Below the pieces are notes generated by a model, which was given only the letters and a program-made list of their open reading frames with translations, ran no database searches and was not told the DNA's origin. Below, piece after piece: positions 56,951 through 64,000 of a stretch of DNA of 64,000 nucleotides; position 1 is the stretch's first letter; each line of letters begins with the position of its first letter. The position numbers and the translations under genes are program-made. Source of the DNA: Xanthoparmelia taractica (taxonomy: Eukaryota; Ascomycota; Lecanoromycetes; Lecanorales; Parmeliaceae); assembly GCA_033085395.1 (NCBI GenBank), contig JANQBS010000018.1, positions 186,001 to 250,000 on the forward strand, read 5' to 3'.

Positions 56951-57685
56951 CTTTCTCGGAGGGGTGAAGAGCTTGGGAAGCGTGTGTCATTACAAGGGCG
57001 AAACCATCTTATGAATTGGAAGAATGTCGTCGAAGCAATAATAATAATATTACAGTACGGTAACTTTTATTTCACCGGATGTCGCGTGCTTAAAACTAAT
57101 GGGGAGCGAATTCAATGCTTATGTCCGATCCCGACTTGGCCGCTGACGTTTGGTTGCGCAGTGATGATCCCCCAAAACCACTTTGCACTTATAGGTACGA
57201 TCATGCAGATAACATTGGGATTCGATGTAATTAATGTAATCATGGCCGTCGCGAATAACTACAAATATCTTCAATACCTTACTCTCACTCAGTTCTGATG
57301 GAAGATAGCGTTATGTTCATGTTCATGTCCATGGGCAAGAGCAGGCGCGGACATGGTCCCGTAACCCGGAGTAAACCCCTAAGGCTGCCGGCGCTATTTC
57401 GGTACCTAGGTCCAAGTCAATGTCCGAGACCTGCTATCCATTCATTCCATTTCTTTACACACATGACTTACCACTAAAACGTTGAGTAGATATCTAGCTA
57501 GTCCGGGCACTGACTTATCATTATCTGCAACTGTTTTGTCAGCCTCCTGTCCGCCTACCTCCCTTAGATGACTGTTTCCATCCCCAGCCGCGAATCGAGC
57601 GTGACGATGAAGCGGTGCTCCAGAAACAGAAAACGCTGCCCGCGCTGACATTGGAAAACCTATGTTTTCCTAAGGTCAGCTCAGT
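56951..57685. promoter_or_regulatory. Shared divergent promoter region, ceramide synthase / palH
   Basis: The 735 bp lie between the divergent ATG codons of the ceramide synthase and palH genes and should carry both promoters. A GCCAAG PacC-type core can be read on the minus strand at about 57135 (CTTGGC on plus). A single core is weak evidence. Confidence 0.4.
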
Positions 57686-59677
57686 ATGAATGGAGTTCCA
57701 CAAACAATTACCCCCCGCCAGATATGGGCCAATCCTACCTCGAGCAGCAGCCAGTTGCCTCATACCTGCCAACCCTACACACTCCCTTCTGGCGGCCAAA
57801 TAAACATTGGAGCGGGGACAATCATCACACTGACACAAGCTGCCGGCTTCCAACCAGCCTGCTCTGCCTCAGCGGTTTCTGCACCCATCGATCCAGAGCA
57901 ACCAGGATTTGACCCTGCCGTGCTGGACGGTCAGGACCCCTTCTACTCCTCGACAAATCCGCAGATATACGCAATCGCAGTGGTGACCATCGTCAGCTAC
58001 ATGCTACTCATCATACTATTCATCACACCGAGGACTTTCTTCGTTGGTGGTGCAGGAGGAGGAAGTGGCTTTCTTGGTTCAAGAGGCATGATCAGTGGGA
58101 CCTATGGCACTAATTCCGTGATTGGGATTGGAAGCAGACCTTGGCTTCAGAAGTTAGCAGCTCTGACCGTTGCGATTTCATTGACCATTGTCACGGCAGA
58201 TACCTTCGAGTTTGCACGCCACCAATACGAGGCCGGATACCAAGACGCAACAGAATTGACGATCAGAGTCATCAATGGAGTGGAAGTCCGTATTGCGAGG
58301 ACCATCTCGGAAACATGCCTCTGGCTTGCGCAGGCGCAGACACTCATACGACTTTTTCCTAGGCATAAAGAAAAGCTCCTCATCAAGTGGTGTGCTTTCG
58401 CCCTCATCGTCATGGAGCTCATCTTTACCACCCTCAACCAGTTCGTTGTCGACGGCGCAAGAGACCCTTCACAGTCGTTTAACGATGCTATTCCGGCTAT
58501 GAACTACCTCTTCGCACTTGCCTTGAATCTCTGCTATGGAACGTTTGTCATCTACTTCGCTTTACAGAAACGGCGTTTCGCTTTTTCCCATCCTCAGATG
58601 CGCAATATGCCCCTAGTCGCTCTGCTGTCTCTTGCAGCTGTACTGATCCCGGTTGTGTTCTTCGTGGTCGATCTTTGTTCACCTGATATCTCAGGCTGGG
58701 GAAGCTATGTTCGATGGGTCGGCGCTGCGGCAGCGAGTGTGGTGGTGTGGGAGTGGGTTGAGAGAATAGAAGCTTTGGAGAGGGAAGAAAAGAAAGATGG
58801 CATCCTTGGTCGCGAGATCTTCGATGGTGACGAGATGCTTGACGCTACCCCATCGTCGGATTCCAGCTGGCCAGGCCAGAAAAGGAGGGGCAGCAGAGAT
58901 GGAAAACGGAGTGGAGGTCCCCGTGGCAGCATACGGACTGGTTGGGACGAAATGACAGTAAGAGCGAGACATATGGGCCGAGCGTGGCGGCTGCAAAATC
59001 CAGGTCCTCGTCCTCCTACTGCCAAGGAAGTCCAAGGGAGGGATCGTAGTAGTTCTGCGAAACAGCAATGTCATCCCGCGAGACCGCTTCCAGTGGCATC
59101 ACCAGCAAGCAGAGCGGATTCCGGCAGCGTGGTAAGCACCGTCTACATGGTTCGGTACCATCCCGCTGGCGACCCTACTCCGCCAATAGAAGGAGACCTC
59201 GAAACAAGATCGGACCATCGAGACGACCAGCCGGACTTGGACCTTGAACACGTGGAAGTCGCACCGAGTGGAAATCTTATCGTGAATGCACTCCAGTGGT
59301 TACCAAATCCTTTCAGGCGCCAGCGTACCACACCGCCTCCTGAGGTCGTCCGGGCCCTTGCAGTACAGTCACCTCAGCCTGCGCCCGTGCCCTCCATGGA
59401 TTGTGCGCACCAAACTAGCCTACTTGGGCGACTGCATTTCAAGAAGGGTCCAAAAGCCCCAGAATTGCAAAGACCTGTCATCGTTGTCCCTGCGCCGGCC
59501 CGTCCAACGGGCAGTTCTGGTGTTGAATTAGAAAACCTCGAGAGTGGGGACGAAGGCGAAGGGGCCACAGAGCGCAGTAGACCCACTTCGACGTGCATGT
59601 CAACGGACAGAGATGCTGATTTACCACCGGATGCTGTTTTGAACGCAATCAATGTACCTCAACATACTCAGACATAG
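57686..59677 (+). CDS. palH: pH-response receptor PalH/Rim21
   Basis: The single-exon gene encodes 663 residues. PalH is the seven-span plasma-membrane sensor of ambient alkaline pH in the Pal/Rim pathway that leads to PacC/Rim101 processing. The N-terminal outside part has CQPYTLPSGGQINIG and SACSASAVSAPI. The seven-span core includes YAIAVVTIVSYMLLIILFITPRTFF, WLQKLAALTVAISLTIVTADTF, EVRIARTISETCLWLAQAQTLIRLFPRHKEK, AFALIVMELIFTTLNQFV, AIPAMNYLFALALNLCYGTFVIYF and SGWGSYVRWVGAAAASVVVWEWVERIEALEREEKKDGILGREIFDGDEM. The rest is a long disordered cytoplasmic tail, the part that binds the arrestin PalF in other fungi. Start at ATG 57686. Confidence 0.92.
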   Translation: MNGVPQTITPRQIWANPTSSSSQLPHTCQPYTLPSGGQINIGAGTIITLTQAAGFQPACSASAVSAPIDPEQPGFDPAVLDGQDPFYSSTNPQIYAIAVVTIVSYMLLIILFITPRTFFVGGAGGGSGFLGSRGMISGTYGTNSVIGIGSRPWLQKLAALTVAISLTIVTADTFEFARHQYEAGYQDATELTIRVINGVEVRIARTISETCLWLAQAQTLIRLFPRHKEKLLIKWCAFALIVMELIFTTLNQFVVDGARDPSQSFNDAIPAMNYLFALALNLCYGTFVIYFALQKRRFAFSHPQMRNMPLVALLSLAAVLIPVVFFVVDLCSPDISGWGSYVRWVGAAAASVVVWEWVERIEALEREEKKDGILGREIFDGDEMLDATPSSDSSWPGQKRRGSRDGKRSGGPRGSIRTGWDEMTVRARHMGRAWRLQNPGPRPPTAKEVQGRDRSSSAKQQCHPARPLPVASPASRADSGSVVSTVYMVRYHPAGDPTPPIEGDLETRSDHRDDQPDLDLEHVEVAPSGNLIVNALQWLPNPFRRQRTTPPPEVVRALAVQSPQPAPVPSMDCAHQTSLLGRLHFKKGPKAPELQRPVIVVPAPARPTGSSGVELENLESGDEGEGATERSRPTSTCMSTDRDADLPPDAVLNAINVPQHTQT

Positions 59678-61096
59678 CCATACCGTCTTTACTCTCAGCG
59701 GGTCTCGTCCTCTGCTTTTCGTTTAGGCCGGAGTATTCTTACATTGGGGAACCGTATGAATGGAGAATCATCTGGGGCAAGTCGGTTGAATGGGCTCGGA
59801 GCTGGGTGGTCTCCGTAGGGAATGCTAACATTGAGCACCCAGTCGTTTCCATGATCGATTTTGGCACTTGAGTCATGACATTCCTACACATGGGCATGAC
59901 TGACAACAGAAATGTGATATCGACGATTCATGACATCTCGCGATGCGTATGTTAGATGACGTAGTTTGCTGAATACAAGCTTGACGGTGAATCTAGTCAT
60001 GTTGTTGAGATACTCACTGGAGTATGTAGAGAGGATGAGGCCCCCAAGGGATAGTATTTCAACCATGGAACCAAAAGGGGTATTAAACATATCGTACTGT
60101 AATTTAACATTAAGATATACCCGACTAGTGTCTCCATAATAATCGATCGCTATTGAAATGACTTGAAGTGTACAAACGTAAGTGACGACGGGTCTTGACA
60201 AGCACCCTGAAGGAGCTTTCTTGTGAGAGCCGTTATGACAATGTAGTATAAGGTATTCTTTCAGGCTCCCTGAGGCTTGCCCTTTTCATCAGCCGGACTA
60301 GACGGCCATCACGCCTTGCCTAGCTGATAGAGGCGAGCTCGCGAAACGAGGCGACGACTATCTTTGCACAATGGATTTAAGCAGGATATGGACAAATCGA
60401 CGAATATGTTGTGGAAGTACTTGATCTGATTATTGAGCAGAAGAGACAGTTGGTCAGCTGCATCATGCCCCGTAATTGCAGAGTTGGAGCTTGCGTACTT
60501 GGTTGGTAATACCTTATGAAGCACCTGGTATCATTTTTTGAGATTTCAAATCAAACCGAATTATTTTGGCATGCTGGTTGATTACAATCGCGCGATTGAA
60601 TACAGTACGCACCTAGTTACTCATCATCAGCCTACTGTATAAGAAGGATAGCCTGGGCCGAGAGTAAGTTCCTGAGGTAGGGGCTTGTGGTCAGCGCGGA
60701 CACTTGGTAATCAACTTTACAAGGGAAGGTTACTTTCTATTGGGGCATACTTTACTTCTACCCTCACGCTCATTCAGAAGTACCCCTGACGATAAGATTT
60801 TGCATGCAAAGACGATTGGTTCGATATTCAGCTTCACTTCTTGAATTTAGGATTTGGAGGATTCTGAGTAGCACATTGTTGTTGTACTCCTACCTATCGC
60901 GTAAAATCGAAAAAAAGTGTACTATATTTTGTAAGCCTTTCGTGGCACAGCGCTGCGGCTGATATCCTAATACATGTAGGCATAAGCAGAGACGTCCACT
61001 GTGAAATGCGCCGAAGTCGCAACTTATTCCTCTGGTTCTCATACCTCTACGGAATTTGACATCCCAACCACCGTGAGCATACAAAGGGCTACCGTC
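59678..61096. other. Intergenic region, nothing recognised
   Basis: About 1.4 kb between palH and the F-box/LRR-like gene with only short frames. No tRNA or repeat was recognised by eye. Confidence 0.5.
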
Positions 61097-62887
61097 ATGT
61101 CCGACCCAAGCATTATGAGCCACATGTTCATCAGCAGTTTTGGTGCCGGCAAGCACGAAAACGGCGCTTCCGTCCTACCACTACCGCTGAACCTGATTGC
61201 TCTCATAATCTCATACGTATATATCGAGTATAAACCGGTTCATGGTTCAGAATGCTAACAGTCTCCATAGCTTGACCGACCTGCAGACCTCGCGCGGACT
61301 TGTCGCACCTGTCGCGTATTCCATTATATCGGCCTCCCTCAACTTTACTCCAATGTCTCCTTACGTTCCTACGACTTCATACGCTACTCCGGCCGCGATG
61401 GTCGGCCAGATGGCTGCGGCATGGCAAGCCCCTTCTCCATGGGACTGAATGGGTTGGTATCGAGAAATGTAGCTGGTTACGTGAAGAGTTTCGAGGTCTG
61501 CGGAGAGTGGAAAGAACATGCACTGGAAGAACATGCAAGGGTCGGGAGGGTGCCTGATGAGACCATGATGTTGAACTCGCTGGTGCGAGTAGCGGTGGAG
61601 AAAATGATGGTCTTGGACAGCTTCAGGTACTGCATGCAGGTCTTGGTCTCGAGCGAAACCGCTGACACCGAGTCTAGCTGGGCATTGAACATCAAAATGA
61701 TGCCGACCATATGGCAAGGACTTGCACAGCGAAAGTCACTTACGAAGCTTACAGTCAGATTTCCTTCAAGTCGCCATCCTCGACCCCTCACCCTTGTGCC
61801 CCCAATACCGAATCTGCAACACCTGAAGATCACCGATATAGACCCACTTTGTTACCCAGACGATATATCCCTACTTCTTCTCGGCTCAAAAAAGCTTCGT
61901 CATCTGAAGCTTCACTGGAGTTCTCGCATGCGGGAGGAAAGGGAACTCAGTACGCATGAATCCGCCTACTTTGGAAGATGTGCTACCGCCCAATACTCGA
62001 TACCATTACAAACGATTGCCATACAGAATCTATACACCTATCATAATATCTCGGGGTGCAAACTATTTGATCACTCCATTGTGCAAGAAGTTACATTCAT
62101 CAACAGCACCGGTGGACTCGGTGATGATCCCGGCACTGCCTTTGTGGACCAGCACAATTGGCAAAAGACCGACGACGATCCAACCCCGAACCTCAAGATG
62201 CTTCGCGTCGATAAAGTCTCCCCTCAACAGTGCTCATTCATCGGAATGGTTGAGGGACTAGAAAGGCTCTACCTCATCGGTCCTCAGCCTCCCCAAACAC
62301 GCAGGTCCAAAGCCATGACGCCAAATGGTGGAACACCTCTACCAAACTCTCCCGCCTCTACCCACTCTTCTCCCAGCAGTATCGATAACCCCAATGTTAT
62401 GGCCTTGAAGGAGGACTACATTGAAACCATAACGAAGAAACATGGCCGCACACTCAAGCACCTCCTGCTCCTACCACAATGGCGTCTCACAGACGACGAC
62501 ATAGCCCTCATAGTGCGCAATTGCCCCAACCTGGAACAATTAGGTATTGGTGCCGAATACTGCAACTTTCAGCACTTACGCCTCCTCGTACCTTTCCTAA
62601 CCAAACTCACGGCATTAAGGATCTTGAGCAGCCCGGATGATTCAAGTTTTGTAAACAGAATGCGCGAAATGGATGACCGAAGGATGCACGAGAAGAGGCT
62701 ATCAGAGGAGACTGCAAAGTGGAATCTGAGTAAGCTGCAGTACATGGAATTGGGGGCGGAAGATTTGATATTTGAAATTGGCAAGAAGACGCAGGGAAAA
62801 GGGGGATTGCAAAAGGTGGTGAAGAAGAAAGCGTGGGAGCATGTGAAGGATATTGCTATTTGGGCGATGGACTGTCATGAGATATGA
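61097..62887 (+). CDS. F-box/leucine-rich-repeat-like protein
   Basis: Two exons (61097-61216, 61271-62887; intron 54 nt) encode 578 residues. The join makes an F-box-like start: LPLPLNLIALIISY continued by LDRPADLARTCRTCRVFHYIGLPQLYSNVSLRSYDFIRY. Leu-rich repeat-like strands follow (LVPPIPNLQHLKITDID, LLLLGSKKLRHLKLHW, TPNLKMLRVDKV, GLERLYLIGPQ, LTDDDIALIVRNCPNLEQLGIGAEYCNFQHLRLLVPFLTKLTALRIL). Proteins of this layout are usually SCF substrate receptors, but no ortholog can be named. A Ser/Pro-rich insert lies near residue 350. The frame is open upstream to 61001 from a GTG; ATG 61097 is chosen. Confidence 0.72.
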
Positions 62888-64000
62888 CGTGAATCTAAGG
62901 GACCCGAGTATAGATTGGGCGTATATATAAGGGTTAAGGCTCTATGGAGGACTTTTGATTATGTGATACCATACCACTTAAACGGCGGCGGTTTGCTTCT
63001 TATCCAAGGATTCTTCTTTCTCGCCTTCCTTTCCCACCGCTAACACTGCGACACTCTTGTCTCTAGCGTGCCACGCGGAGTTGCGAATCCCTCTTCTTGT
63101 GGTTCAACTCACCTCTACAACAATCCATCTAACGATTGCGCATGCGAAACTTCGCTCGCAATATATCTACCACTGTCTCCGGCAGACAGCTAAACTCCTC
63201 ATCACAAATTAAACACATCACCCCACTCATCAATCCACGTCACGCATATGCTTCTCTATACTGGAGAAAGAAAACCCCCCCCCCCGGCCCCCCCCGGGGC
63301 CGCGCACATCAAATGCAGCCAGCTGCAAGACATCCTTTGCCCTACGACCCTTTACCTTTTACCTCTCTCCCTCTCCGGGAAACGTCCAGTTTTTGAAACC
63401 TCTCATCAGAACTTTTTTGCCACCGGAGGAATACTCGATCTTTAAAAACTACGTTACCTTATTTATCTTTTGTTAAAGAGAGGAACTATTGATATCTTTG
63501 GGTCATCTGCGAGATGGATGTTCGATACCTGGGGTAGGGGGTAGGAAGCCGGAGCAATATGTTGTAATTCTGGGTACCATGGAAACCAGTCCATGCGGCA
63601 TTTGTGTGTTGGTTGGGGAATTGAGGAATGTGTCTCGCAGGGGGAGGGGTGGGGGGCTGGAGTGGGATGGATCACGTCAATGGCCACGCTTTTGAGGACG
63701 GTGGACGAGGCGCTTTCTCCAAAGAATATCCAATACACATCTACTTTGCTCATCACATCTTCCCCCTCCCCACCCCCCCAACCTCCTTCCTTTGTTCGAT
63801 TTACACTTTGCACAGCCGGAGCGGAGGGCATTAGGATCTCCAACTTTCGAGAAGAACGTTCGCTAAAGTACAAAGCAGGGATCTGGCTCCCGACGCAAAT
63901 ATCGTGCTTACTAGTAGTGTAGGGAAGCATGGTAGTGCGACAGTGTGTGCCTGGTGTGATCCTGCCGGGTGTTGGAGTCGAGAAGGACGGTGAGCACTAA
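62888..64000. other. Intergenic region to window edge
   Basis: No gene is supported. The stretch has a C/G-rich run (63275-63303) and C-rich tracts near 63760-63780, possibly promoter or low-complexity DNA. A gene may start beyond the window. Confidence 0.45.
63275..63303. repeat. C/G homopolymer-rich tract
   Basis: The tract reads 11 C, 2 G, 8 C, 4 G, then CCGC. It is the most extreme base run seen in the window and is prone to assembly error. Confidence 0.85.

Noticed and set aside
63136..63445. Two short plus-strand frames across the C/G-rich tract
   Set aside because: The frames consist largely of Pro/Gly from homopolymer runs and have no gene context.
1..64000. tRNA genes, rRNA, CRISPR arrays, telomere repeats
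   Set aside because: I looked for T-loop consensus, long direct-repeat arrays and TTAGGG runs and saw none; a proper covariance search could still find a tRNA that I missed.

Overview
The window is nuclear DNA from a filamentous ascomycete (Pezizomycotina). The signs are short GT-AG introns of roughly 41-131 nt with CTRAY-like branch sites, both strands used in a gene-dense layout, and fungus-specific genes (palH, Mhr1/mL67, a SesB-type NLR, a PLAC8 protein, fungal ceramide synthase). I cannot fix the class. CAND1 is one intact gene here, whereas Aspergillus nidulans splits it into two, which argues against Aspergillus. All exon borders were worked out by hand from frame continuity, splice signals and recalled family motifs. 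No alignment or database search was possible.

Layout. 1-9.5 kb: 3' part of a Dpb11/Rad4/TopBP1 BRCT gene, a PLAC8 protein, a Rax1-like RGS membrane protein, and a mitochondrial-type His/Gly/Glu-rich protein of unknown function. 9.9-24.9 kb: CAND1, a Ptc1-type PP2C, a Saf1-type F-box/RCC1 protein and Dcn1. Three of these four act on or with cullin-RING ligases. 25.3-37.4 kb: Mvp1 sorting nexin, a gene-poor 1.9 kb stretch, Elg1, a Utp8-like UTP-A subunit and Mhr1/mL67. 37.4-47.6 kb looks like accessory DNA: an AT-rich block, a broken indoleamine 2,3-dioxygenase-family gene, a dehydrogenase-like/isochorismatase fusion, a 1150-bp transposon with perfect 25-bp inverted ends and a 9-bp target duplication, and an MFS transporter. 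47.6-62.9 kb: a UVRAG/Vps38 homologue, a lipase-like/NB-ARC/TPR NLR with an apparent frameshift, ceramide synthase, palH and an F-box/LRR-like protein.

The most unusual item is dcn1. Its five exons give a normal 275-residue protein, but intron 2 is 3577 nt long and holds a same-strand open frame of about 1140 codons. That frame runs without a stop straight into dcn1 exon 3 in the dcn1 frame. An internal start could therefore yield a long protein ending in the Dcn1 PONY domain, about 1371 residues if the downstream introns are spliced. Other points of note are the cullin-ligase gene cluster, the transposon with its own small basic ORF, the multiply broken IDO gene, the fusion enzyme with a degenerate dehydrogenase half, and the frameshifted NLR.
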